This document shows positions 32,224 to 42,335 of a DNA stretch of 64,000 bases, piece after piece; positions within the stretch are counted from its first letter, which is position 1; each line of letters starts with the position of its first letter. Source of the DNA: Bradyrhizobium ottawaense (GTDB taxonomy: Bacteria > Pseudomonadota > Alphaproteobacteria > Rhizobiales > Xanthobacteraceae); assembly GCF_900099825.1 (NCBI RefSeq), contig NZ_LT629693.1, forward strand, positions 1-64,000, written 5' to 3'. A program made the translations under genes and the position numbers. The notes below the pieces were generated by a model. The model was not told the origin of the DNA, made no database searches, and saw only the letters and a program-made list of their open reading frames with translations.

Positions 32224-35200
32224 ATGCGAATCGAACGGCGCAACACCACTTCCGGCCAGTCACCCTATGCAGGGATTGATTTCAGATTGACGACATCTGA
32301 GATCCGCAACCCCGACGGTTCGATCGTGTTCCGCCTCGAAAATGTCGAGGTGCCCCAGTTCTGGTCGCAGGTCGCCTCCGACGTCCTCGCCCAGAAGTAT
32401 TTCCGTAAAGCGGGCGTCGCCGCGCGGCTGAAGAAGGTCGAGGAAGAGACCGTGCCGTCCTGGCTGTGGCGCTCGGTGCCCGACACCGAGGCGCTGGCCG
32501 TCCTGCCCGAGAACGAGCGCTTCGTCAGCGAGCTCAGCGCCAAACAGGTGTTCGACCGCCTCGCCGGCTGCTGGACCTATTGGGGCTGGAAGGGCAACTA
32601 CTTCTCCTCGGAAGAGGACGCGAGCGCGTTCTTCGACGAGCTGCGCTTCATGCTGGCCAAGCAGATGGTCGCGCCGAACTCGCCGCAGTGGTTCAACACC
32701 GGTCTGCACTGGGCCTACGGCGTCGATGGCCCCGGCCAGGGCCACTACTATGTCGATCCCTTCACCGGCAAGCTGACCAAGTCGAAATCGGCTTACGAGC
32801 ATCCGCAGCCGCATGCCTGCTTCATCCAGGGCGTCGGTGACGACCTCGTCAACGAGGGCGGCATCATGGACCTCTGGGTCCGCGAGGCGCGCCTGTTCAA
32901 ATACGGCTCCGGCACCGGCTCCAACTTCTCGCGCCTGCGCGGCGAAGGCGAAAAGCTTTCCGGCGGCGGCCGCTCGTCGGGCCTGATGAGCTTCCTCAAG
33001 ATCGGCGACCGCGCCGCGGGCGCGATCAAGTCCGGCGGCACCACCCGCCGCGCGGCCAAGATGGTCGTGGTCGACGCCGACCATCCGGATATCGAGACCT
33101 ATATCGACTGGAAGGTGAAGGAGGAGCAGAAGGTTGCCGCCCTCGTCACCGGCTCCAAGATCAACCAGAAGCACCTCAAGGCCGTGCTGAAGGCCTGCGT
33201 CAACTGCGAAGGTTCGGGCGACGACTGCTTCGATCCGGAAAAGAACCCTGCCCTGCGCCGCGAAATCAAGCTCGCGCGCCGCAGCCTCGTGTCCGACAAC
33301 GTCATCAAGCGAGTGATCCAGTTCGCCAAGCAGGGCTACAAGGACATCGACTTCCCGACCTATGACACCGATTGGGATTCGGAAGCCTACCTCACCGTAT
33401 CCGGCCAGAACTCCAACAACTCGGTCTCGCTGAAGGACGATTTCCTCCGCGCCGTCGAAACCGACGGCGACTGGGACCTGATCGGCCGCACCAACAAGAA
33501 GGTGACGAAGACGCTCAAGGCCCGCGACCTCTGGGAAAAGATCGGCCACGCCGCGTGGGCCTCGGCCGATCCCGGCCTGCACTTCAACACCACCATGAAC
33601 GACTGGCACACCTGCAAGGCGTCCGGCGACATCCGCGCCTCCAATCCGTGCTCGGAATACATGTTCCTGGACGACACCGCCTGCAACCTGGCCTCCGCCA
33701 ACCTGATCACGTTCTATTCGACCACGACCAAGCGGTTCGACGTCGAATCCTACGAGCATCTGTGCCGGCTCTGGACCGTCGTGCTGGAAATCTCGGTGAT
33801 GATGGCGCAGTTCCCGTCGCGCGCCATCGCCGAACTCTCCTACGAGTTCCGCACGCTCGGCCTCGGTTTTGCGAACATCGGCGGTCTCCTGATGACCATG
33901 GGCCTGTCGTATGACTCGAAGGAAGGCCGCGCGTTGTGCGGCGCCTTGACCGCGATCATGACCGGCATCTCCTACAAGACGTCAGCCGAGATGGCCGCCG
34001 AACTCGGCACCTTCCCCGGCTACAAGAAGAACGCCCAGCACATGCTGCGCGTGATCCGCAACCACCGCCGCGCCGCGCACGGCGAATCGCGCGGCTATGA
34101 GGCGCTGGCCGTCAGCCCGGTTCCGCTCGACCACGCCTCGTGCCCGCAGACCGACATCGTCACCCATGCTATTGCGGCCTGGGACGACGCGCTCGCGCTC
34201 GGCGAAAAGCACGGCTACCGCAACGCGCAGACCACCGTGGTGGCGCCGACCGGCACCATCGGTCTGGTGATGGATTGCGACACGACCGGCATCGAGCCTG
34301 ATTTCGCGCTGGTGAAGTTCAAGAAGCTCGCCGGCGGCGGCTACTGGAAGATCATCAACCAGGCCGTCCCCGTCGCCCTGCGCACGCTCGGCTATTCCGA
34401 GGCCGATATTGCCGAGATCGAAGCCTACGCCGTCGGCCACGGCTCGCTCTCCAACGCGCCCGGCATCAACGTCTCCACCCTGAAGGCCAAGGGCTTCACC
34501 GACGAAGCATTGGCAAAAGTGGAAAAGGCGCTGCCGACCGCGTTCGACATCAAGTTCGCCTTCAACAAGTGGACCTTCGGTGAAGATTTCCTGCGCGACA
34601 CGCTGAAGATCGCGCCGGAAGCAATCGCCGCCCCCGGCTTCGACCTGCTCGCCGCCGTCGGCTTCACCAAGCGCGAGATCGAGGCCGCCAACGTCCACAT
34701 CTGCGGCGCGATGACGGTCGAAGGCGCGCCGCATTTGAAGGCCGAGCACTATTCGGTATTCGACTGCGCCAACCCCTGCGGCAAGATCGGCAAGCGTTAT
34801 CTCTCGGTCGAGAGCCACATCCGGATGATGGCGGCGTCGCAGCCGTTCATCTCGGGCGCGATCTCGAAAACCATCAACATGCCGAACGACGCCACCGTCG
34901 AGGATTGCAAGTCGGCGTACCTGCTGTCTTGGAAACTCGCGCTGAAGGCCAACGCGCTCTACCGCGACGGCTCAAAACTGTCGCAGCCGCTGAACTCGCA
35001 GCTCATCAGCGACGATGACGACGAGGAAGATGCGACCGACGCCTATTACGACAAGCCGATGGCGGCGCGTACCGCGCAGGTCTCGGAAAAGATCGTCGAG
35101 AAACTGGTCGAGCGCATCATCGTGATGCGCGAGCGCGAGAAGATGCCGGATCGCCGCAAGGGTTACACCCAGAAGGCGGTGGTCGGCGGCCACAAGGTCT

Positions 35201-35967
35201 ATCTGCGCACCGGCGAATATGACGATGGCCGGATCGGCGAGATCTTCATCGACATGCACAAGGAAGGTGCGGCGCTGCGCTCCTTCATCAACAACTTCGC
35301 CATAGCGGTGTCGCTCGGTCTGCAATACGGCGTGCCGCTGGAGGAATATGTCGACGCCTTCACCTTCACCCGTTTTGAGCCGGCGGGCCCCGTGCAGGGC
35401 AACGACTCCATCAAGTACGCGACCTCGATCCTCGACTATGTGTTCCGCGAACTCGCGGTCAGCTACATGTCGCGCTTCGATCTCGCCCATGTCGATCCCA
35501 GCGAGTCGAATTTCGACGCGCTCGGCCGCGGCGTCGAGGAAGGCAAGGAGCCGGATCCGGCGCATTCGACCCGCTATGTGTCGAAGGGCCTGACCCGCTC
35601 GCGCACCGACAACCTCGTCGTCATGCGCGCTGCCCCCAGCGACACCGACGCGCGCGGCACCAGCAACGTCACCGCGATCGCCGGCCACAGCCCCAGCCCC
35701 CGCCTCGCAGACACGGTGGAAGGCGCGGTCGCACTGAAGCAGGAAGCCCAGCACGACCTGTCGCCGACCGAAAAGCTCGAAGCCCTGCAGTGGAGTAAGG
35801 CCGGTGCGGCGCAAGCCGCGGTCCCGAGCAAGGCCGAGCGGCGCGCCGAAGCCAAGGCAAAAGGCTACGAAGGCGAAATGTGCGGCGAGTGTGGCCACTT
35901 CTCGCTGGTGCGCAACGGCACCTGCATGAAGTGCGATACGTGCGGCTCGACGACGGGGTGTTCGTGA
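32224..35967 (+). CDS. nrdJ: Vitamin B12-dependent ribonucleotide reductase (host copy)
   Basis: 1247 residues, intact. Class II reductase making dNTP precursors with adenosylcobalamin, independent of oxygen. C199 (PHACFIQ), C476 (NPCSEYMF) and C487 (TACNLAS) fit the two redox cysteines and the thiyl-radical cysteine; the 476-487 spacing of 11 equals that of Lactobacillus NrdJ. Substrate and allosteric parts include [11 protein letters not shown] and GGGYWKI. The C-terminus ends in a zinc-ribbon/redox Cys set ([21 protein letters not shown]). ATG 32224 is chosen because the phage copy starts with the same MRIERR. A terminator follows. Confidence 0.97.
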   Translation: MRIERRNTTSGQSPYAGIDFRLTTSEIRNPDGSIVFRLENVEVPQFWSQVASDVLAQKYFRKAGVAARLKKVEEETVPSWLWRSVPDTEALAVLPENERFVSELSAKQVFDRLAGCWTYWGWKGNYFSSEEDASAFFDELRFMLAKQMVAPNSPQWFNTGLHWAYGVDGPGQGHYYVDPFTGKLTKSKSAYEHPQPHACFIQGVGDDLVNEGGIMDLWVREARLFKYGSGTGSNFSRLRGEGEKLSGGGRSSGLMSFLKIGDRAAGAIKSGGTTRRAAKMVVVDADHPDIETYIDWKVKEEQKVAALVTGSKINQKHLKAVLKACVNCEGSGDDCFDPEKNPALRREIKLARRSLVSDNVIKRVIQFAKQGYKDIDFPTYDTDWDSEAYLTVSGQNSNNSVSLKDDFLRAVETDGDWDLIGRTNKKVTKTLKARDLWEKIGHAAWASADPGLHFNTTMNDWHTCKASGDIRASNPCSEYMFLDDTACNLASANLITFYSTTTKRFDVESYEHLCRLWTVVLEISVMMAQFPSRAIAELSYEFRTLGLGFANIGGLLMTMGLSYDSKEGRALCGALTAIMTGISYKTSAEMAAELGTFPGYKKNAQHMLRVIRNHRRAAHGESRGYEALAVSPVPLDHASCPQTDIVTHAIAAWDDALALGEKHGYRNAQTTVVAPTGTIGLVMDCDTTGIEPDFALVKFKKLAGGGYWKIINQAVPVALRTLGYSEADIAEIEAYAVGHGSLSNAPGINVSTLKAKGFTDEALAKVEKALPTAFDIKFAFNKWTFGEDFLRDTLKIAPEAIAAPGFDLLAAVGFTKREIEAANVHICGAMTVEGAPHLKAEHYSVFDCANPCGKIGKRYLSVESHIRMMAASQPFISGAISKTINMPNDATVEDCKSAYLLSWKLALKANALYRDGSKLSQPLNSQLISDDDDEEDATDAYYDKPMAARTAQVSEKIVEKLVERIIVMREREKMPDRRKGYTQKAVVGGHKVYLRTGEYDDGRIGEIFIDMHKEGAALRSFINNFAIAVSLGLQYGVPLEEYVDAFTFTRFEPAGPVQGNDSIKYATSILDYVFRELAVSYMSRFDLAHVDPSESNFDALGRGVEEGKEPDPAHSTRYVSKGLTRSRTDNLVVMRAAPSDTDARGTSNVTAIAGHSPSPRLADTVEGAVALKQEAQHDLSPTEKLEALQWSKAGAAQAAVPSKAERRAEAKAKGYEGEMCGECGHFSLVRNGTCMKCDTCGSTTGCS

Positions 35968-36017
35968 GCTTGCACTGAGCGTCATGCCTGGGCTTGACCC
36001 GGGCATCCACAACTAAA

Positions 36018-36045
36018 GGGGCGGCCGAAAGGCCGCCTCTTTATT
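36018..36045 (+). terminator. Terminator after nrdJ
   Basis: GGCGGCC-GAAA-GGCCGCC, perfect stem with a GAAA tetraloop, then TCTTTATT. Confidence 0.85.
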
Positions 36046-36176
36046 GACTGGACAAACACAACTTGATCTTCGAGCAGCACCAACGAATCCCGAGCCGCTC
36101 ACCATAGATATTCCTCCGCTTCCTCAAGCGAGAATCTAGAGCGCAATCGAGCTTTAGATATGAGATAAACAACCCA

Positions 36177-38033
36177 ATGACATCCGATCCCGAAGAACGA
36201 CAGCCAGCGGTTGCTAATGTCGAGTATCATCGGATCGCGTTTTTATATCTACACGCAACGCTAAGATCTAAGTTAGAGGAGGCGCTACTCGCAAGGCCAA
36301 AACGTATTCGCTCGGAGGCACTCGTTCGCGCGCTTCCAGTAAACAAAATTCTAAGCGGCCCCGATATTTGGGTCACCGTAAAGGATGTCCTCGACCAGAT
36401 CGAACGGGAAATGAAATGCGTACTTGAGCGCCGCTCGGTCGCATTCTGGCTTCATATTTACCGTCGAATAGGGGTCATGCTCCATCCGGAGCATGAGGAC
36501 CGGACTGATGATCGGACGGTTGCACTGGTGCGCCAGGTCGTAGAGGCCGCGATTTGCAAGCACGGGAATGCAGGCGACGCGGTCGAATTCGCGCCCTCAA
36601 CCCATTTGAACATAAAAAAAATCCTTGGAGGATTCTTACTCCGAGCGATCAAGGATACTCCAAAATCCTTCGCTATCAGCAAGAAGCTTCAGCGTATCCT
36701 CGCAAGCGCGCCGCAATGGGTCATCCGGGACTTTTCGTCGGATGATTTTGTCGGAATCTATTTTGTTGAAGGACTTGCATACCAATACTGGCGCATGGCC
36801 GCTCTTCTTCGATCCTTAGGAAAGGGCGCCTCTGTTGAGTTTACTGCCGAAGGAGATTGGAATTATCACACTACTCCAGAATTCGACGCACTACTCGTGT
36901 CGATCGATAGCCGCACCGCCGAACAGCGAATGGATCATTCCCTAATCGGCGTGTGGTTTGCGAAGGCGACCGATTCCGTTGGCTCCGAGAAATTATTAGT
37001 CCCTGTTTACAATTTCGAGAAACGCGATATCGCCCCTTTGATAAGGGACATGGGATTAGACGTTCAACAAGGTCTGACCCTTAATTTTTTTCCTGCTACC
37101 TTCGATGTAGCTTCCTATCTTAGAGTTCATGGAGATTTCTCCGAATCTCTCTTTAAGAGGTACGGCTTCACACTCGAAGCATTCTTGTTCACAATTTTGG
37201 CGCTCAATCGCCTAGCGCTGATTCCTCTGGGCGCGGTTGCCCTCGATAACCTCGAGCGAATAAGGCCGCTACTAATACAAAATCTCCTAAATCTATGTCA
37301 GCGCGGGTACCGCATTGTTGGAATTGATCACGATCCAATTCCTCTAATTCGCTCGATCATAAAAGCCGCAAGCCCGTCCAGCGATTTTTCAGAAGAAGAA
37401 CTGCGCCGATCGATAGATTTCTTGCAATTGTCATCACTGGTTCAAAACCAGATATCCCTTTGGTCAGGCGGTCCGCGCCACCTTTTTTTGCCTTTCGATA
37501 TTCGTCATAAGGTTTTGGACTTCCATCCAATTGGTCCAATATTGTTAACTCTATTCTTTCGCGTTCAATATGATCAAGCAGGTCGAGGAACGCTATTTGA
37601 GTCTGAATTCAGAGAGGCTCTAAGGCGGGTTGGATTTAAGGTCCAGCACGGAGAGCTGCATCCCAAAAGAGGTGACCCACGAGAATTGGATGCCGCCGTA
37701 AAAGTCGGCCGGAAGTTAATAGTGATGGAATGCGTTTCGATTGAGCGTCCCTTGGATTACGAAATCGGCAATCCGAAAACATTTGAGCACCGAAAATCGC
37801 GCCTAAGTGAAAAGATTGATCAAGCACTTAGTCTCGGGGAATTTATCCGCTCAAACCCCTTGGGCCGAAACTACGCCTTTGAAGATATCGATTGCATCGA
37901 GGTATATGTCGTCTCTCCATTCTGCGAATGGATATGGGAATTCTCCGAGCGACTGTGGGTCAACAACAGGCCCCGCATACTGTCGGCCGAAGAAGCTCTC
38001 GACTATCTGAGACCAAAAGTAGCAGATGGTTAG
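36177..38033 (+). CDS. AT-rich orphan protein with candidate PD-(D/E)XK nuclease domain
   Basis: 618 residues, no signal peptide or clear membrane helix. The first 480 residues, mostly helical, match nothing I know. Residues about 480-540 read TLFESEFREALRRVGFKV, then ELDAAVKVGRKLIVMECVS: E, D-x13-E is the layout of the PD-(D/E)XK restriction-like fold (NERD/Mrr type), but the final Lys of ExK is replaced. Base composition is clearly lower in GC than its neighbours, with AGA, TTA and ATA codons, which suggests recent transfer. It stands alone between the nrdJ terminator and a repeat. A defence or DNA-processing role is inferred, not shown. Confidence 0.6.
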   Translation: MTSDPEERQPAVANVEYHRIAFLYLHATLRSKLEEALLARPKRIRSEALVRALPVNKILSGPDIWVTVKDVLDQIEREMKCVLERRSVAFWLHIYRRIGVMLHPEHEDRTDDRTVALVRQVVEAAICKHGNAGDAVEFAPSTHLNIKKILGGFLLRAIKDTPKSFAISKKLQRILASAPQWVIRDFSSDDFVGIYFVEGLAYQYWRMAALLRSLGKGASVEFTAEGDWNYHTTPEFDALLVSIDSRTAEQRMDHSLIGVWFAKATDSVGSEKLLVPVYNFEKRDIAPLIRDMGLDVQQGLTLNFFPATFDVASYLRVHGDFSESLFKRYGFTLEAFLFTILALNRLALIPLGAVALDNLERIRPLLIQNLLNLCQRGYRIVGIDHDPIPLIRSIIKAASPSSDFSEEELRRSIDFLQLSSLVQNQISLWSGGPRHLFLPFDIRHKVLDFHPIGPILLTLFFRVQYDQAGRGTLFESEFREALRRVGFKVQHGELHPKRGDPRELDAAVKVGRKLIVMECVSIERPLDYEIGNPKTFEHRKSRLSEKIDQALSLGEFIRSNPLGRNYAFEDIDCIEVYVVSPFCEWIWEFSERLWVNNRPRILSAEEALDYLRPKVADG

Positions 38034-38131
38034 GCAGTGTGTCGGATGGGTTGAGCTTTTGCGAAACCCATAACGTCGCAAGGCAACATACTGTTGAGTT
38101 TCGCAGCTCAACCATTTTACAGGCTTGCACC

Positions 38132-38500
38132 CTACCTCGTCGGCACCGGCGCCGGCGGACGCAGCGATGACCGCGACGACCCCGTGCTGGCTGCCCGCGG
38201 CTTCGCCGCGGCGCGCGACGGGCCGCGCTTCCCCTCGTCGACGGATTCCAGATAGCTCGTGAGCGCCCAGGCCGAGCTGGAATTGCTGGCGTAGTGATCT
38301 TGCAGGAACATGTAGAGCGTGAGCCTGAACCGGCCCTTAGCGAGCCCGCGCGCGCTGCGATGGCAGGTCGTGCAGCTCTCGGCGAATATTTTTGGCGCCG
38401 GCTTGCCCTGATCGAGATTCTGCGCGACGGCCGCCGGGCCGCTCAGCGCGGCCATGACCGCAACAACAAGAAGACCGCAGCGCGTTTTCGGTGAAGACAT
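38132..38500 (-). CDS. Small c-type cytochrome-like protein
   Basis: 122 residues. Signal peptide LLVVAVMAALSGPAAVAQ, then CTTCH (heme-binding CxxCH) near residue 43 and a Met/Leu-rich helix FRLTLYMFLQDHYAS. The C-terminal tail is basic and Pro-rich (SSLRPPAPVPTR). It would be periplasmic and carry one heme c. ATG at 38500. The tail recurs almost unchanged at 45,485-45,568 without the rest of the gene. Confidence 0.75.
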   Translation of the reverse strand: MSSPKTRCGLLVVAVMAALSGPAAVAQNLDQGKPAPKIFAESCTTCHRSARGLAKGRFRLTLYMFLQDHYASNSSSAWALTSYLESVDEGKRGPSRAAAKPRAASTGSSRSSLRPPAPVPTR

Positions 38501-38650
38501 CAGTTTTGGCCGGTAGCTGGATGAGGACCTGTCCGCCGCCGCTGGCATCAGCGACAGCAGAGGCGAAACGCAATCTGGCGCCCGCCGGTGGCGAAATGTG
38601 GGCTGCCGCACCACCTTTGCCTCGCAGCCAACGTGGGCTAGAACCCCGGC

Positions 38651-39571
38651 ATGTCCACCCCATCGACGCCCTCGCCGCCCCTCCCGTTCGACGACCTGCT
38701 CCACGCCGTCGGCAGCCGCCGCTCTTCCTATGGCTATATCAGCGGGCTGGCGCTCGACCGCGCCGCGCCCGGTGAGGTCTGGACCAGCCTTGCGTACCGG
38801 CCGGCCTTCGTCGGCGACACCGGGACCGGCGTGATCCATGGCGGCGTGGTGACGGCGATGCTGGACGAGACCTGCGGCATGGCGGTGCAGCTCGCGCTCG
38901 ACGGCACCCGTTCGATCGCGACACTGGACCTGCGCATCGACTACCAGAAGCCGGCGACACCCGGACTCGCCATCCGCGCCCATTCGGTCTGCTACCGCGT
39001 CACCCGCTCGATCGCCTTCGTGCGCGCCACCGCCTATCAGGAGAGCGAGGACGAGCCGGTTGCCACCGCCACCGCCTGCTTCATGGCCGGCGCCAACCGC
39101 ACCAACATGCTGACGCGGCCGACCGAACGCGAATTCGGCACGCCGCCGACGCTGGAATTGCCTGACGATCCGACCGGCCTGTTCGCCAACAGCCCGTTCG
39201 CGCGCTGGCTCGGCATTCGCGACCATGAAGACGGCACGCTGGTGATGCCGTTCTCGCCCAGGATCGTCGGCAATCCGATCCTGCCCGCGATCCACGGCGG
39301 CATCACCGGCGCGTTCCTGGAGACCACCGCGCTCGTCGGCGTCGCGCGTGAACTCGGCGCATCGGCTGTGCCGAAGCCGATCGGGCTGACGGTCAATTAT
39401 CTCCGCTCCGGACGCGCGCTGGACAGCTACGCCAGCGTGTCGATCGTCAAGCAGGGCCTGCGCATCGTCGCCTTCGAGGCCCAGGCCTGGCAGGACGACC
39501 GCAGCAAGCCGATCGCATCGGCGTTCGGACATTTTATGCTGCGGCGGACGGCGGGTAGCGACGAGGAATAG
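38651..39571 (+). CDS. Double-hotdog thioesterase, PaaI-like
   Basis: 306 residues made of two hotdog domains (about 25-145 and 165-300). Each has the helix-strand pattern with GVIHGGVVTAMLDE and AIHGGITGAFLE, the first with the typical D/N and HGG of PaaI-type acyl-CoA thioesterases. It would hydrolyse an acyl- or aryl-CoA in the cytosol. ATG at 38651. No operon partner is adjacent; the cytochrome gene is divergent. Confidence 0.83.
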   Translation: MSTPSTPSPPLPFDDLLHAVGSRRSSYGYISGLALDRAAPGEVWTSLAYRPAFVGDTGTGVIHGGVVTAMLDETCGMAVQLALDGTRSIATLDLRIDYQKPATPGLAIRAHSVCYRVTRSIAFVRATAYQESEDEPVATATACFMAGANRTNMLTRPTEREFGTPPTLELPDDPTGLFANSPFARWLGIRDHEDGTLVMPFSPRIVGNPILPAIHGGITGAFLETTALVGVARELGASAVPKPIGLTVNYLRSGRALDSYASVSIVKQGLRIVAFEAQAWQDDRSKPIASAFGHFMLRRTAGSDEE

Positions 39572-39580
39572 CGTATCCCG

Positions 39581-39700
39581 TAGCCCGGATGAGCCAACGG
39601 GTCGCGCGAATGCGCGCCCGATGACAGGCTCCACGACATCCGGGCCGCTCTCACACCATCCCGGATATCGCTTCGCTCATCCGGGCTACGCGCCCATCCG
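39581..39700. repeat. GTAGCCCGGATGAG-type repeat
   Basis: GTAGCCCGGATGAGC at the left and TCGCTTCGCTCATCCGGGCTAC at the right (in short parts) are inverted copies with divergent text between. Related units lie at 41,133 and 42,336. Confidence 0.7.
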
Positions 39701-39702
39701 GG

Positions 39703-40020
39703 CTATGCCTGCTCCGAAAATCCCAAAATTGTCTTCAGCAATTTCGGAAAGCGCGCATTGATATCCGCCTCGCGGACGACATTGCGGTGCTCGACGCCTT
39801 TTTTCGAGGTCTGGATCAATCCGGCTTCGCGCAGAATGCGAAAATGGTTCGACAGGGTCGATTTGGCCATGCCGGGGCACGGCGCTGCGGCCGTGCAGGA
39901 CATGCAATCCTTCTCGTCCAGCAGGCTCCTGACGATGCGCAGCCGCATCGGGTCCGCCAGCGCTGCCAGCACGCCGGCCAATGTAATGTCCTCGCGCTGC
40001 GGGTGAACGAATTGCACCAT
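39703..40020 (-). CDS. ArsR-family winged-helix transcriptional regulator
   Basis: 105 residues. DPMRLRIVRSLL, then MAKSTLSNHFRILREAGLI is the ArsR-type winged helix. Three cysteines (CMSCTAAAPC) in the middle could bind metal or sense redox. The ATG at 40020 (MVQFVHP) is preferred. It is divergent from an SDR gene; inverted repeats in between probably serve as its operators. It likely represses the SDR gene and itself. Confidence 0.83.
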   Translation of the reverse strand: MVQFVHPQREDITLAGVLAALADPMRLRIVRSLLDEKDCMSCTAAAPCPGMAKSTLSNHFRILREAGLIQTSKKGVEHRNVVREADINARFPKLLKTILGFSEQA

Positions 40021-40042
40021 GCCTAAATATATAGCGCGCCCC

Positions 40043-40076
40043 TTGAACACATTCAATAGTTCACTATTACTGAACT
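40043..40076. promoter_or_regulatory. Candidate ArsR-type operators
   Basis: Two inverted repeats in the divergent promoter: TTGAA-CACA-TTCAA (40043-40056) and AGTTCA-CTATTAC-TGAACT (40058-40076). Both contain a TTCA/TGAA core, in the AT-rich stretch between the regulator and SDR genes. Confidence 0.6.
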
Positions 40077-40131
40077 ACTGAACGATCCACGCGTCCGCGC
40101 GGACATTTGGGACAAAGACTCGGAGAACAAG

Positions 40132-40884
40132 ATGACCAAGAGACTTGAAGGCAAAGTGGCGCTGGTAACCGGCGCATCAAAGGGTATCGGCGCCGAGATC
40201 GCGGTTCGCCTCGCCGCCGAGGGTGCGGCGGTCGCCGTCAACTACAGCGCCAGCAAGCAGGCGGCCGAGCGCGTGGTCGCCGCAATCACCGGCAAGGGCG
40301 GCAAAGCCGTTGCCGTGCACGGCAATCTCACCGACGCCGGCCAGGTGAAATCGGCGGTGGCCGAGACCGTGAAGGCATTTGGCCCGATCGACATCCTCGT
40401 CAACAATGCCGGGCTCTACGAGTTCGCGCCGCTGGATGGCATTACCGCCGAGCACTTCCACAAGCATTTCGACCTCAACGTGCTTGGCCTGCTGCAGGTG
40501 TCGCAGGAAGCCGCGCGGCACTTCAATGAGGCGGGCGGCAGCATCGTCAACATCAGTTCCGGCGTATCGACAATGGCCCCGCCGAACACCGCCGTCTACA
40601 CCGCGACCAAGGCCTCGGTGGACGCTATCTCCTCGGTGCTGTCAAAGGAACTGGCGCCGCGAAAGATCCGCGTCAACACCGTCAACCCCGGCATGATCGC
40701 CACCGAAGGCGTCGTTGCCGCGGGTCTGGACGAAGGTGACATGCGCAAGTGGATCGAATCCGCGACGCCGCTGGGCCGGATCGGCAAGGTCGAGGAGATC
40801 GCGGCGGCGGTGGCGTTCTTTGCTTCGGATGATGCTTCGTACATCACCGGCGAAACATTGCACGTGACGGGTGGCCTGCACTGA
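40132..40884 (+). CDS. SDR-family oxidoreductase, FabG-like
   Basis: 250 residues. TGASKGIG near 13-20, NNAG near 90, Ser in ISSGVS and YTATK near 155-160: a classical SDR with NADPH-type N-terminus. Similar to 3-oxoacyl-ACP reductases but a free-standing one, so the substrate is open. ATG at 40132. Divergent from the ArsR-type regulator, which probably controls it. A GTCATTCCGG repeat follows. Confidence 0.88.
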   Translation: MTKRLEGKVALVTGASKGIGAEIAVRLAAEGAAVAVNYSASKQAAERVVAAITGKGGKAVAVHGNLTDAGQVKSAVAETVKAFGPIDILVNNAGLYEFAPLDGITAEHFHKHFDLNVLGLLQVSQEAARHFNEAGGSIVNISSGVSTMAPPNTAVYTATKASVDAISSVLSKELAPRKIRVNTVNPGMIATEGVVAAGLDEGDMRKWIESATPLGRIGKVEEIAAAVAFFASDDASYITGETLHVTGGLH

Positions 40885-40919
40885 GAACCCGCTTCGTCAT
40901 GGCCGGGCAAAAGCTAACG

Positions 40920-41022
40920 GTCATTCCGGGGCGCGAGCGCAGCGAGCGAACTGTGATGTGCAATTGCACATCTGAGAATCTCGAGATTCCGGGTCTGGTC
41001 CTTCGGACCATCCCGGAATGAC
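40920..41022. repeat. GTCATTCCGG-type palindromic repeat, second copy
   Basis: Starts GTCATTCCGGGGCGCG and ends CATCCCGGAATGAC, with GGTCTGGTCCTTCGGACC as in the copy at 12,978 and an extra TGATGTGCAATTGCACATCT hairpin. Confidence 0.8.
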
Positions 41023-41132
41023 GGCTGCTCCGCGCAGCTTTGTTCCCCATCCGACTCGGTTCTGTTCGCAAAGAACGAATCGGAATCGCGCAAATCGGCG
41101 CGGAGCAATTCTTAACAACGCGTTTGCTTCGT

Positions 41133-41198
41133 GTAGCCCGGATGAGCGCAGCGATATCCGGGGCAGCCCCGCATATCGCTTTCGCTCATGCGGGCTAC
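41133..41198. repeat. GTAGCCCGGATGAGC repeat reaching into the cupin gene
   Basis: GTAGCCCGGATGAGCGCAGC and GCTCATGCGGGCTAC form the arms. The right end covers the stop codon (TAG at 41195-41197 on the - strand) of the cupin gene. Confidence 0.75.
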
Positions 41199-41629
41199 TT
41201 CTCTGTCGCCGTGAAAAACTTCGTGCCGTCGAAAAAGCGGTTCGGACGGGTGAACACGGACAGGAACGTCGCGCCGTCAGGCGCATGCGCGACATGGATG
41301 TTGCCGCCCGGCCGCCACACGAAGTCGCCCGGCCCGCAGCTTCCCTCCGCGTCATCCAGCGAGCCTTCGAGCATGAACGTCTGTTCGAGCGCGGTGTGCT
41401 CGTGCAGCGGCACCACGGCGCCTGGCGCCATCTTGAACAGGATGGTGGAGCGCCCCTCGTCGTCGCTGTAAAGAATCTTCATCTCGATCCCGGCGAACTG
41501 CGTCGGCTGCCAGGGCATTTCAGATGCGGCAACGAAGGTCGAGCGCAGATGCGGCGGATTGACGGGCGCTGACGTTGTCGTTGACGATTGCGCTGACGTT
41601 TGCGCTGACGTTTTTTCGGGCTTGTTCAT
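41195..41629 (-). CDS. Cupin-domain protein, ChrR-like
   Basis: 144 residues. A Thr/Ser-rich N-terminus (SAQTSAQSSTTTSAP) coded by short tandem repeats, then a single cupin: PGAVVPLHEHTALEQTFM with the metal-binding His pair and Glu, and PGDFVWRPGGNIH with the last His. Similar to ChrR-type cupins or small oxygenase-like cupins. ATG at 41629 has GGGAGCGAG upstream. Metal and ligand unknown. Confidence 0.8.
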   Translation of the reverse strand: MNKPEKTSAQTSAQSSTTTSAPVNPPHLRSTFVAASEMPWQPTQFAGIEMKILYSDDEGRSTILFKMAPGAVVPLHEHTALEQTFMLEGSLDDAEGSCGPGDFVWRPGGNIHVAHAPDGATFLSVFTRPNRFFDGTKFFTATEK

Positions 41630-41711
41630 GGCTCTCGCTCCCTGGATGCGGCTCATCTCCGTGGGCCGGCGGGAACGATTTTAGCACATTCCGTCAAACG
41701 CGCGCATCACG

Positions 41712-41743
41712 ACAAAAGCCCGCGACGGATCGCGGGCTTTGTC
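41712..41743 (-). terminator. Terminator hairpin
   Basis: AAAGCCCGCG-ACGGAT-CGCGGGCTTT, a perfect 10-bp stem; on the - strand it is followed by TGTCG. It would end transcripts from the small secreted gene at 41,837-42,106. Confidence 0.7.
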
Positions 41744-41748
41744 GCTTT

Positions 41749-41827
41749 GTAGGATGGGTGGAGCGCAGCGATACCCATCATTTCACGGGCAGTATTGATG
41801 GGTATCGCTTCGCTCCACCCATCCTAC
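41749..41827. repeat. GTAGGATGGGTGGAGCG palindrome
   Basis: Arms of about 32 bp (GTAGGATGGGTGGAGCG..., CGCTCCACCCATCCTAC) with one mismatch around TTTCACGGGCAGTAT. A dispersed repeat type. Confidence 0.8.
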
Positions 41828-41836
41828 GTACTTTCG

Positions 41837-42106
41837 TCAGTGAACGCCGCGAGCGACGGTTTCGCCCGGGACTTCCGCGGACTTGATCTTGTGCCGCGGC
41901 GTCAGGACGCTGAGCTGAACCGGCGAAACCGACATCACGGCCGGCGCCTGTTCGCTGACGTTTTCAGCGCCCAGCACCTGAAGCTGCACGGCGGAAACCG
42001 GCAGACCGGCCTTTTCGTAAGACGGCAACTCGCCCGCGACAGCGCCGGTCACAGCCGTCATCGCGAGGACCGCGGCGGCAGCGAAGGAAACAGAAATCTT
42101 CTTCAC
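41837..42106 (-). CDS. Small secreted hypothetical protein
   Basis: 89 residues from a GTG at 42106 with GGGAGAA upstream. Signal peptide KKISVSFAAAAVLAMTAV then AVAGELPSYE; the mature part has two similar QLQVL / QLSVL segments and no cysteine. Periplasmic protein of unknown function; I believe close relatives occur in Bradyrhizobium. Confidence 0.65.
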   Translation of the reverse strand: MKKISVSFAAAAVLAMTAVTGAVAGELPSYEKAGLPVSAVQLQVLGAENVSEQAPAVMSVSPVQLSVLTPRHKIKSAEVPGETVARGVH

Positions 42107-42335
42107 GTCAATTCTCCCTGATGGCCTGGAGTACAGACTTAAAGGTCTCTTGTTGCATTGCAATAGTTCATTGCTGCGATGCACAATAACGTGATCGCAC
42201 CGTCCATTACGGGAGACGGAATGCCGAACCGGCGGTTGGTCGCACCATCAGTCGTGAAGGTTCGCTGGAAATTTTTTGCAGGCGCCGCGGTCGGGGAAAC
42301 GGACCGGCGCGCTCAGCGCGCGACGCGTAGCAAGC

